17,970 nucleotides of DNA, taken from NCBI GenBank assembly GCA_030151925.1, contig JASLCY010000255.1:1-17970 (forward strand), given 5' to 3'. Below the pieces are notes generated by a model. It did not search any database and was not told where the DNA came from. It was given only the letters and a program-made list of their open reading frames with translations. A program made the position numbers and the translations under genes. The stretch is from Oligoflexus sp. (GTDB lineage Bacteria; Bdellovibrionota_B; Oligoflexia; Oligoflexales; Oligoflexaceae). Positions within the stretch are counted from its first letter, which is position 1; every line of letters starts with the position of its first letter. Positions 7,976 through 14,232 of this stretch are shown in pieces.

Positions 7976-8114
7976 AGTCTTCTCCTCGAAAAAAGCACCC
8001 GCGCTTCTCGGTAAGGAAGAGGCCTTCCCTGCGTGCGCGAGGATCTTCACGAGTTGGTCGGGAGGCTAAAAGGCCGGGGAAAAGCGACGGATTTTCAGGC
8101 GGTTCGCAAGCGGC

Positions 8115-8154
8115 AAAAAATTTGAGGCACGGGGTCTAAACCACACCGCGCCTC
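8115..8154 (-). terminator. Intrinsic terminator of the 8210-9397 gene pair
   Basis: On the minus strand GAGGCGCGG and CCGTGCCTC form a 9-bp stem with one G-U pair and a 13-base loop. It is followed by AAATTTTTT, a good U tract. It starts 56 bases after the stop of the 8210-8923 gene and insulates it from the collagen-like gene. Confidence 0.72.
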
Positions 8155-8209
8155 GCTCTGAATGCTTGATCAGAAGGGTATTCGCAAAAATTTCCGGCGG
8201 TAAGGATTC

Positions 8210-8923
8210 TCAAAGCCGCGGTTTCTGCGCCTCGTCCTCGTCGAGCATCTCGTCGAGGATATCGAGATAGATGCCGATCACGAAGGCCTCCTGGTCCAGC
8301 AGGATATCTTCGTTCAGCTCCTTCTTGCCGAGGGTCTTGGCGATCTCGGTGCGGAGCTCGAGTATCTCCTGCTTGTGGAAGGACGGCAGCGCGAAAGGCC
8401 CCATCGACAAGGGGCGGACGCGGCCCTCTTCCGGCGCGAGCATCGAAGCGATGATGATCTCGCCGCGCTTCAGGCTCGTCGAAGCCGTCTCCTCTTCGAC
8501 GTCCAGGTCCTTCTGCAGCATGAGGTCGCGGAGCTTTAGGCTCTTGCCCGGTTTGGTCTCGACGATTTCGTAGAGGCTGAGGGGACGACGGTTGGCGGCT
8601 TGCAGGATCCTGAGGGTCTCGGGCGAGAGCTGGGCCTTGCGCGCCTTCATATAGGCTTCGGCCACCGTGGTGTTCACGGGCGCGTCCTCGTCCGTCTTCT
8701 CGTCCTCGTCGCCGATGTACCAGTTGAACACGAACCAAGGCAGGAAGAGCGGATTCAAAGGATCTTCCGCTTCGTATTGCACGGCCTCTTCGTTATCGAG
8801 GAAAAGGGTCAGGGCCTGATCGATGGCTTCTTCGCCAAACGCTTCGTCCGCGAAAGGCAGGAGGGCTTCGATCAAAGCCGCTTCTTTTTCGCGGGAAAGA
8901 CGGTATTTCTTGGGTTCGGTCAT
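8210..8923 (-). CDS. Conserved hypothetical protein, acidic, no signal peptide
   Basis: This is a 237-residue soluble cytoplasmic protein of unknown function. It is acidic, with Glu/Asp-rich stretches around residues 48-55, 73-81 and at the end (LDEMLDEDEAQ). The motifs LFLPWFVFNWYI (59-70), a helix with LSPETLRILQAANRRPLSLYEI (about 99-120) and LKLRDLMLQKDLDVEEETAS are reminiscent of uncharacterised proteins that often carry a SEC-C zinc motif. No SEC-C Cys/His cluster is present here, so the resemblance is from memory and weak. The start is secure: AGGAGAAGG sits just before the ATG. It lies 84 bases downstream of the DUF2786-like coiled-coil gene on the same strand and is followed by a terminator, so the two probably form an operon. 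Confidence 0.8.
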   Translation of the reverse strand: MTEPKKYRLSREKEAALIEALLPFADEAFGEEAIDQALTLFLDNEEAVQYEAEDPLNPLFLPWFVFNWYIGDEDEKTDEDAPVNTTVAEAYMKARKAQLSPETLRILQAANRRPLSLYEIVETKPGKSLKLRDLMLQKDLDVEEETASTSLKRGEIIIASMLAPEEGRVRPLSMGPFALPSFHKQEILELRTEIAKTLGKKELNEDILLDQEAFVIGIYLDILDEMLDEDEAQKPRL

Positions 8924-9007
8924 GGCCTTCTCCTTCTCAGAAAGACTGCACCTTAAAGGGATTCTCGGTAAAGCGCCATGAAATTCGCCCTTACCTATAA
9001 TCCCTTG

Positions 9008-9397
9008 TTATCTATGAACTTTTAGTTGCAACAATCGTTCGGACAATTCGTCTATCGTGCGCTCGTAGCCTTCCCGCTTCACCTCCTCGTGACTCAGGTC
9101 GCGCTTCAGGTTCTGCACGTCGCGCTGCAGTTTGCGCAGCTGCTTTTCCTTCTGGTCGAGCTGCTTCCGCAGCAGGTCGACCTTCGCGCTCTCGAGCTCG
9201 AAGAGGCGCTCGAGCTCCGCATACAGCTCGTCCGCCCGCTGCGCCGCCGGGGAAGGCCCCAACCCTTCGCTCGCCAGGTAATCGCCGAGGTTCCGGTCGA
9301 GGGCTTTCTGCGCCATACGCAAAGCGGCTAATGCCTCCGCATCGTTCGCGCTAGCCGTCAGGTTAAGGAGCTTTTGAATCTTAACGATGTCGGGCAT
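9008..9397 (-). CDS. DUF2786-like N terminus joined to a coiled coil
   Basis: This is a 129-residue protein. Residues 1-34 (IVKIQKLLNLTASANDAEALAALRMAQKAL in part) match the pattern of the DUF2786 N terminus, K-I-x-K-L-L-x-L-A, then N-x-x-E-A-x-x-A, then a helix. The C-terminal domain of that family is replaced by a long, highly charged coiled coil (about 52-126) with heptad-spaced leucines (LYAELERLFELESAKVDLL... to LSERLLQL). It should be soluble and oligomeric; its function is unknown. The ATG at 9397 is preceded by AAAAAGG at short spacing. A longer reading frame back to 9478 would overlap the start of the divergent metalloprotease gene and shows no ribosome site. It is likely the first gene of a two-gene unit with 8210-8923. 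Confidence 0.72.
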   Translation of the reverse strand: MPDIVKIQKLLNLTASANDAEALAALRMAQKALDRNLGDYLASEGLGPSPAAQRADELYAELERLFELESAKVDLLRKQLDQKEKQLRKLQRDVQNLKRDLSHEEVKREGYERTIDELSERLLQLKVHR

Positions 9398-9476
9398 ATA
9401 CCTTTTTCCCTCAGTTATTCCTAAGGATAAGCCGATAAAGATGCTGGAAGCAAATCGAAAAAACCAGGAGAACGTC

Positions 9477-10748
9477 ATGCGAACCCCAAAGGTTCAGAGC
9501 CTTCGCTGGCCCCTGCTCTCGTTCGTTATAGCGACATCCTGCATGCAGGCGCCGAGCAAGCCGAATCTCGGCGCGGGCTCCAAGGAAGGCGCCGACAGCT
9601 CCGCGGGGCGCTACTCGCAAATGGATCCTGACGCGAGCTCGCCCGGCGATTCGGACGGCGCGCCCTCCGCCTCCGATTCACCGGGGACCGTGACGAATCC
9701 GATGAGCGACGAGACCAAGCTGCCCGACACCTTCGACGTCCAGAGCACGGCCTTGAAAGCCTTGAACGCCACCGGCGCCGCGCCGCTGAAAGGCGATGAG
9801 ATCGTCTTCACCCTGAGCCTTGCGAACCAGGGCGCGAAAGCGGGCACGGTCCATATCACGCCGCGCCTCACCAGCAAACGTTTCGCCGATTACTCGAACG
9901 TCAAGCTCCCCACCCAGGACGTCGCCCTCAAAGGCGGCGAGAAGAAGGATATCACCTTCAAAGCCGGCCCTTTCATCACCGATCCCGACACCAAGAAAGA
10001 GTATGCGGTGAACCGCGGCCAGTACACGATGGCCTTCGACGTGGAAGGCGACGGCATCACGAAGCGCACCGACGACAAGGTTCCCGGCAAGGATTTCGAA
10101 GTGATGACGAGCAACGTGAAGCTCACCGTCACCCTCTGGAACAAGGCTTACCTGAAGAAGTGCAATTACCAGGGATCGATCGACCAATACCTGCTGGAGA
10201 CCTACTCGCGCAAGGGCGAGATCTTCGATCAGGACAAGAACTCCTATAAGGGCTTCGCCAAGGGCTTTGACGAGATGATGGGCGTGAAGACGGTGTTCAA
10301 GACGATCGAGGCCTATAATCCGGACAGCAGCGTCTTCAACGGCGGCGACATACTCGAGAGCATTGAAACGCGCGCCAAGGAAGTCCTCGGACTCACCGAG
10401 AGATGGCACGGTTACTCCGACCAGGGGCTCACGGATAGCCGCAACCATGGCTTCGACTTCCTCCAAGGCCTGACCGACAACGGTTTCGGCGGCCTCGCCT
10501 GGGTCGGCGGCAATTCTCTGGCCGCAGGGGTCTTTGACGCCGATCCTTCGTTAGGCCGTACGCAGATGGTTCTCATCCACGAGAATGGTCATAATTATGG
10601 CGCGGGCCATTGTGATACGCTTGATGGCGTCAATTATCAGGGCTACGTCATGTGCAGTGGGGAGAAGCACGATCATTATAAGAAAGATGGAACGTTTGTC
10701 TGGCTGAAGAAATCGACCGATGTTATGACTCATGGCCAGGACAACTAA
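9477..10748 (+). CDS. Zinc metalloprotease lipoprotein (metzincin type)
   Basis: This 423-residue protein has a lipoprotein signal peptide ending IATSC (Cys22), then a Ser/Asp/Pro/Gly-rich low-complexity linker (about 30-85). An Ig-like beta domain (about 90-220, with FTLSLANQG and VKLTVTL) resembles CARDB-type domains. The catalytic domain carries MVLIHENGHNYGAGHCD (364-380), giving HExxHxxGxxH with His368, His372, His378 and Glu369. The likely Met-turn is Met392 in GYVMCSG. The spacing and the residue after the third His resemble M12/reprolysin-like metzincins more than matrixins, but subfamily assignment needs a profile search. AGGAG seven bases before the ATG at 9477 decides the start over two upstream in-frame candidates. 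The stop is followed in frame by 19 coding-like codons (see findings). Two hairpins follow. Confidence 0.9.
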   Translation: MRTPKVQSLRWPLLSFVIATSCMQAPSKPNLGAGSKEGADSSAGRYSQMDPDASSPGDSDGAPSASDSPGTVTNPMSDETKLPDTFDVQSTALKALNATGAAPLKGDEIVFTLSLANQGAKAGTVHITPRLTSKRFADYSNVKLPTQDVALKGGEKKDITFKAGPFITDPDTKKEYAVNRGQYTMAFDVEGDGITKRTDDKVPGKDFEVMTSNVKLTVTLWNKAYLKKCNYQGSIDQYLLETYSRKGEIFDQDKNSYKGFAKGFDEMMGVKTVFKTIEAYNPDSSVFNGGDILESIETRAKEVLGLTERWHGYSDQGLTDSRNHGFDFLQGLTDNGFGGLAWVGGNSLAAGVFDADPSLGRTQMVLIHENGHNYGAGHCDTLDGVNYQGYVMCSGEKHDHYKKDGTFVWLKKSTDVMTHGQDN

Positions 10749-10789
10749 GACGAGCTGCGCAAGCTGAGTTTGATCCCTTTCGTCTATAA

Positions 10790-10815
10790 GATCCACATTC
10801 ATTTTTAGGTGGATC
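10790..10815 (+). terminator. Hairpin downstream of the metalloprotease gene
   Basis: GATCCAC (10790-10796) and GTGGATC (10809-10815) form a perfect 7-bp stem with a 12-base loop. No U run follows, so by itself it is more likely an mRNA 3' structure than a terminator. It overlaps the end of the in-frame post-stop extension. Confidence 0.3.
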
Positions 10816-10837
10816 GCTTCAATGTATGATTCTGAGG

Positions 10838-10875
10838 ACGCCTGTAGGATTTTTCCTACAGGCGTTTCTTATTTG
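10838..10875 (+). terminator. Intrinsic terminator of the metalloprotease gene
   Basis: ACGCCTGTAGGA (10838-10849) and TCCTACAGGCGT (10854-10865) form a perfect 12-bp stem with a TTTT loop. It is followed by TTCTTATTTG. This is the main terminator of the 9477-10748 transcript. Confidence 0.82.
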
Positions 10876-10925
10876 TAACTGACTGTAATCTAAGAATAAA
10901 TTAAATTATTACTTTCGGTACGGAT
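10873..10925 (+). promoter_or_regulatory. AT-rich promoter-like tract before the orphan gene
   Basis: An AT-rich island in otherwise GC-rich DNA contains TTGTAA (10873-10878), a 16-base spacer and AATAAA (10895-10900), followed by TTAAATTATTA. It resembles a sigma-70 type promoter plus flexible DNA. It would leave a leader of about 120 bases before the ATG at 11031. The hexamers match the consensus only partly. Confidence 0.35.
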
Positions 10926-11030
10926 CGTGCTTTACCCCTCTTGTCTCATTTATTTTTCGTTTTACGAAGCTTGAACAGACATTTCGACAACGCCAAGTTC
11001 AACGGGACTTCGACAAAGATAGGGTGGACT

Positions 11031-11450
11031 ATGAACCGTAAAATTTTCGAACAAATTATTTCCAAGATCCCACACCTTACTGCAGACGGCCTCATGGATA
11101 TCAGTGATCCTAGCTTTCCGCTGAAGAGACGTGATTTTGTTCGTAGCGCCGTTCATCTCACTCAAACCGTAGCGGCGACCCAATTCCTCAAAGACATCGG
11201 CAAGTCGGGCCGCTTCTCGCGCTGGCAGCGTACCAACTGCTCGGCTCGTAATCTCAAAGGCCTTATCGAATGGTCGGTAGGCCAACCCGTTTCCGAAGGC
11301 GCGATCATCGTCGCCGCCATCTCCCTGGGCTTCACCATGGGTGTTCAGGACGGAACCCTGGCTTACTTCAACTTCCTCGTTCCGCAGATGGAATTCGAAC
11401 TGGCCCGCTTCGCCAACATCCAACAGATCCGCATGGCCGTAGGTCAATGA
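11031..11450 (+). CDS. Hypothetical protein, unrecognised
   Basis: This is a 139-residue protein I do not recognise. The ATG at 11031 follows AGGGTGG at good spacing, which argues for a translated gene; a longer frame from 10941 has no such site. The first half is basic (LKRRDFVRSAVHL, residues 31-43; QFLKDIGKSGRFSRWQR, 51-67). The second half has one hydrophobic helix (AIIVAAISLGFTMGV, about 81-95) and an aromatic tail (YFNFLVPQMEFELARF). The twin Arg at 33-34 is not followed by a hydrophobic run, so it is not a Tat signal. There is no N-terminal signal peptide. The gene stands alone, with terminators on both sides, and its 5' end is more AT-rich than its 3' end. Confidence 0.72.
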   Translation: MNRKIFEQIISKIPHLTADGLMDISDPSFPLKRRDFVRSAVHLTQTVAATQFLKDIGKSGRFSRWQRTNCSARNLKGLIEWSVGQPVSEGAIIVAAISLGFTMGVQDGTLAYFNFLVPQMEFELARFANIQQIRMAVGQ

Positions 11451-11456
11451 CATGAA

Positions 11457-11478
11457 GCCATCTCATGGATGAGATGGC
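11457..11478. other. Palindromic hairpin after the orphan gene
   Basis: GCCATCTCAT and ATGAGATGGC form a near-complete 22-base palindrome separated by GG, seven bases after the stop of the 11031-11450 gene. It lacks a U tract. It could protect the mRNA 3' end, act as a protein-binding palindrome, or be incidental. Confidence 0.45.
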
Positions 11479-11516
11479 CTCCTATCTCTCTGCGATTCAT
11501 ATGCGTCTTCATTCCG

Positions 11517-11544
11517 GGACTTGCTCATGCAAGTCCTTTTTTTT
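11517..11544 (+). terminator. Strong intrinsic terminator
   Basis: GGACTTGC (11517-11524), loop TCAT, GCAAGTCC (11529-11536), then eight Ts (11537-11544). This is a textbook rho-independent terminator for the plus-strand 11031-11450 gene. On the minus strand there is no T run, so it would not serve the convergent DUF1345 gene. Confidence 0.9.
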
Positions 11545-11548
11545 CGCC

Positions 11549-12214
11549 TCAATCGCCGATGATGCCGACCAGGATATTCAACGCCAGCGCGATGAGCATC
11601 GTGTTGTAGGCGAACGAGAGGAGGCCGTGGTAGAGGACGTGGCGGCGGATCGTGCGATCGGAGATCGTCACGTCGGAGACCTGGAAGGTCATGCCGATCG
11701 TAAACGAGAAGTAAGCGAAATCGTAATCGTCGGGGTCGCCCTTCCCAGGGAAATCCAGGCCGCCGGCCCCATCCCCGTCCTCGCGATAATAGAGGTGCGC
11801 ATAGCGGAAAAGAAAGGCCACGTGCGTGAGGAACCACGAGGAGAAGACCGTGCCGAGGCTCGCGATGACGAGCATGGGGACTTCATGGGGCGAGATGCTC
11901 TTCGCCTGCCTGAGGACGAACATCGAAGCGAAGAGGCTGATCGCGCTGGACAGGGAGACGAGCGCGAAGACCGCGTTGCGCCCGGAGTCCTCGCTGCTCG
12001 CTCGCCGGCGCGTGATCTCGGGGGTTGCGTGATGGACGATGTGGAAGGAGATCGCGAGAAGGAACAGCGCGCCAACGTTCCAGCCCATGAGCACCGAGAT
12101 TTCCCAGCCCCAGACGAGCCTCGTCAGCAGGCCCACGATGAGACCGATAATGACGCTGCACAGGAGTCGGACGAGGGAATAACGAAAGAGGTAATTCTTA
12201 AATTTTTTAAACAC
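11549..12214 (-). CDS. DUF1345 family integral membrane protein
   Basis: This 221-residue inner-membrane protein has about five hydrophobic segments (roughly 14-32, 40-60, 80-100, 112-133 and 193-219). The family signature is clear: DYDFAYFSFTIGMTFQVSDV (163-182), followed by RTIRRHVLYHGLLSFAYNT. DUF1345 proteins have no established function. The extramembrane loop around 143-163 is acidic and Gly-rich. The start appears to be a GTG at 12214, with AGGGT about 11 bases upstream, a weak site that suggests modest translation. It is divergent from the broken SGNH hydrolase gene. Confidence 0.88.
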   Translation of the reverse strand: MFKKFKNYLFRYSLVRLLCSVIIGLIVGLLTRLVWGWEISVLMGWNVGALFLLAISFHIVHHATPEITRRRASSEDSGRNAVFALVSLSSAISLFASMFVLRQAKSISPHEVPMLVIASLGTVFSSWFLTHVAFLFRYAHLYYREDGDGAGGLDFPGKGDPDDYDFAYFSFTIGMTFQVSDVTISDRTIRRHVLYHGLLSFAYNTMLIALALNILVGIIGD

Positions 12215-12297
12215 TTAGCTTGACCCTATCAATAAAACCGCGAAGAGACCGATAAAAGGAGTCGAGGCATTCTCTCATGTAATCGTGGGTACCCGAC

Positions 12298-12669
12298 ATG
12301 AAATTATATCCAGCACTCGTCTCCTTCGTTCTTTTGAGCGCTTGCGCGAAAGCGCCGGAGCCGGGCCAGTACATCAAGCATGGCGCCGACGACAACGCTC
12401 AGGCCTCGGGCGACGCGACGGCGAGCGGCGGGGATGATAACAAGACCGCGGATAAGACGAACGATGCGGATTCCAATTCGGGCCAGGCGACTCAGACGAC
12501 GACCGACGGCAGCACGAGCGGCGCTCAAACGATGCAGACATCGGATACCACGGGCACGATGAGCACTCAAACGACGACCATGAACGAACCGCCGCCTTTC
12601 AATCCTTGCCCCATCGATGGCTCGCCCTGCAAGATCATGCCTTATGGGGATTCCAGCCCCATATCGTGA
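12298..12669 (+). pseudogene. SGNH/GDSL hydrolase lipoprotein, 5' fragment of a gene with an internal deletion
   Basis: The 123-residue frame starts with a lipoprotein signal (LLSAC, Cys16), then about 80 residues of Asp/Ser/Thr/Gln low complexity, then PFNPCPIDGSPCKIMPYGDS. IMPYGDS is block I of the SGNH hydrolases, with the catalytic Ser119. In intact members this is followed by I-T-x-G and some 80 residues before the next conserved block. Here the frame ends four residues after the GDS Ser (S-P-I-S, then stop), and the missing part is not present in any frame. The rest of the domain resumes in another frame at about 12657. No strong ribosome site precedes the ATG. It was probably once a cell-surface esterase, lipase or carbohydrate esterase. 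Confidence 0.82.
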
Positions 12670-13040
12670 CCCTGCAGATCGGCACCAACGACATCGATAC
12701 CAACAACGACCTCGCGAACGCCCCGGCGCGCCTCGGCAGCCTCATCGATAAGATCATCGAGGGGAACGCTAACACGCTCGTCGTGGTCGCCCAGATGGTC
12801 CCGACCGGAGACGACAACGAGAACGTACGCGTCAAGGCCTATAACGATGCGATACCCGCTCTCGTAAAACAGCGGACGGACGCCGGCAAACACGTGATCG
12901 TGGTGGATATGTACGGAGCGATACAGGCTCATGCCGATTACAGGACCAGCCTGATGAACGACAAACTTCATCCGAAGGACGCCGGTTATGAAGTCATGGC
13001 CGAAGTCTGGTACGAGGCGATCAAGGGTTATTTGAAATAA
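12606..13040 (+). pseudogene. SGNH/GDSL hydrolase, 3' fragment in a different frame
   Basis: Recognisable protein begins at about 12657 (FQPHIVTLQIGTNDI); the codons before it merely overlap the 5' fragment in another frame. It carries block III (GTND) and block V (DKLHPKDAGYEVMAEVW) with the catalytic Asp and His. These are the parts missing from the upstream fragment. There is no plausible start codon with a ribosome site, so it is likely untranslated or translated poorly. Together the two pieces hold every catalytic residue but lack the central part of the fold. The stop lies three bases from the convergent diguanylate cyclase stop. Confidence 0.82.
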
Positions 13041-13043
13041 GCC

Positions 13044-14090
13044 TCAGGCAGCGGGCGCATCGGTCATGTAGCAATCGCGCCCATCTTCCTTCGCCTTGTA
13101 CAAAAGCTGATCCGCGCGTTTGATCCATTCCTCCGGCCGCTCGAAGGCCGCGTGCTTCGAAATCCCTATCGACACCGTGATGCGCAGCGTAACAGAGCCG
13201 AACTCGAGTTTGGTGCTCCTCAGCGCCGCGATGAATCGTTCGGCCTTGGCGATCGCCTCCTGAGGCTCGCAGCCGCCGGCGATCACCGCGAACTCCTCGC
13301 CGCCGTATCGCGCGACGAAATCGTAGAGGCCGGGGAAATGCTGGACCAGGGCCTTGGCGAAAGCCTGCAGGACCTTGTCGCCTATCGGGTGCCCGTAGGT
13401 GTCGTTCACGTGCTTGAAGTGGTCGATATCGAAGATCAGGAGCGTCGAGGGACGGCCGCTCAGCTGGGAGAGCTGGGTGGCTTTGAGGATCTCCTGATCG
13501 AAAGCCTTCCGGTTGTAGACCTGGGTCAGGCCGTCGAGCTTGAGCTCGGTCTGGGTCTGGATGAGTTCGGCCTGCAGCTCCTTCAATTGCTTGGAGAAGG
13601 TCGCCTGGACCTCCGCAACGTGTTTCTGCCGGGCGTTATCGAGTTGGTTTTGGATGACGATCCAATCCTTCACCGCGACTTTGAGCTGCAGGAGATCGTC
13701 GCTGTCCAGCGCCTTGACCATCTGGCCGCGGATGCGTTGGAAATTCTCGGCCTCCTGATTCGCGTAGGTCATCTGATCGATGACTTGCACCAGGCTCGAC
13801 CAGAGGATGCCGCGGAGGCCCGCGATATACTGCTCGATGGCCTGGTTCTCGGCGAGCCGTGATTTCTCGGTCAGATGCAGGCTGGCGTCGATGAGTTTCT
13901 GGAAGTCCTCGGGGCTTTGGTTCCCGGCCGAGGCCCAGCTTTGGTGGACTGTCTCAAAAGCGGGCAGGTCCTTGACCTTCACGCGATGCTTTTGGAAGAT
14001 CTGCTGCAGGCGGTTGTTCCATTCTTGCCAAAGGCTGAGGCCCTGCCCCGGGTCTGACGCGGACTTCCCTTCCGATTTTCTCCACAGCAT
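13044..14090 (-). CDS. Diguanylate cyclase (GGDEF domain)
   Basis: This 348-residue protein makes cyclic-di-GMP from two GTP. The C-terminal GGDEF domain (about 180-342) has DGLTQVYNRKAFD, FDIDHFKHVNDTYGH and the active-site RYGGEEF (261-267), all consistent with activity. The inhibitory I-site RxxD, expected just before, reads GLYD (254-257), so the Arg is lost and classical product inhibition is unlikely. Residues 1-180 are helical, ending in a probable coiled coil (about 150-183), with no membrane segment or recognised sensor domain, so the protein should be cytoplasmic. AGGAGC is correctly placed before the ATG. It is divergent from murJ, with 142 bases between. Regulation through the N-terminal helices is inference. 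Confidence 0.94.
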   Translation of the reverse strand: MLWRKSEGKSASDPGQGLSLWQEWNNRLQQIFQKHRVKVKDLPAFETVHQSWASAGNQSPEDFQKLIDASLHLTEKSRLAENQAIEQYIAGLRGILWSSLVQVIDQMTYANQEAENFQRIRGQMVKALDSDDLLQLKVAVKDWIVIQNQLDNARQKHVAEVQATFSKQLKELQAELIQTQTELKLDGLTQVYNRKAFDQEILKATQLSQLSGRPSTLLIFDIDHFKHVNDTYGHPIGDKVLQAFAKALVQHFPGLYDFVARYGGEEFAVIAGGCEPQEAIAKAERFIAALRSTKLEFGSVTLRITVSIGISKHAAFERPEEWIKRADQLLYKAKEDGRDCYMTDAPAA

Positions 14091-14162
14091 AAAAGCTCCT
14101 GATGCAGGTCCCTGCTTATCGGCATGGCCGAGGGCTTTTCAAGGAAAGCATGCCCCTCCCCC

Positions 14163-14191
14163 TAGACCTAAGGGGCGGAATCGTCTAAAAT
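14163..14191 (+). promoter_or_regulatory. Candidate murJ promoter
   Basis: TAGACC (14163-14168), a 17-base spacer and TAAAAT (14186-14191) resemble a sigma-70 promoter, with 4/6 and 5/6 matches. The predicted leader is about 35 bases. This is proposed from pattern alone. Confidence 0.35.
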
Positions 14192-14232
14192 CCTGAGATA
14201 TTCCAAACTATTTTGCCCAAGGAGCAAGGCCC

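Noticed and set aside
9398..9478. Longer N termini for the coiled-coil protein (to 9478) and the metalloprotease (from 9387)
   Set aside because: Each would overlap the other gene's start, and the AGGAG before 9477 and the family-like start at 9397 decide the shorter forms.
11549..11837. Plus-strand frames across the DUF1345 gene
   Set aside because: Charged, low-complexity antisense translation; the minus strand has the family signature and membrane segments.
12600..12670. Programmed frameshift joining the two SGNH fragments
   Set aside because: A frameshift would not restore the missing central part of the fold, and no slippery sequence is present at the join.
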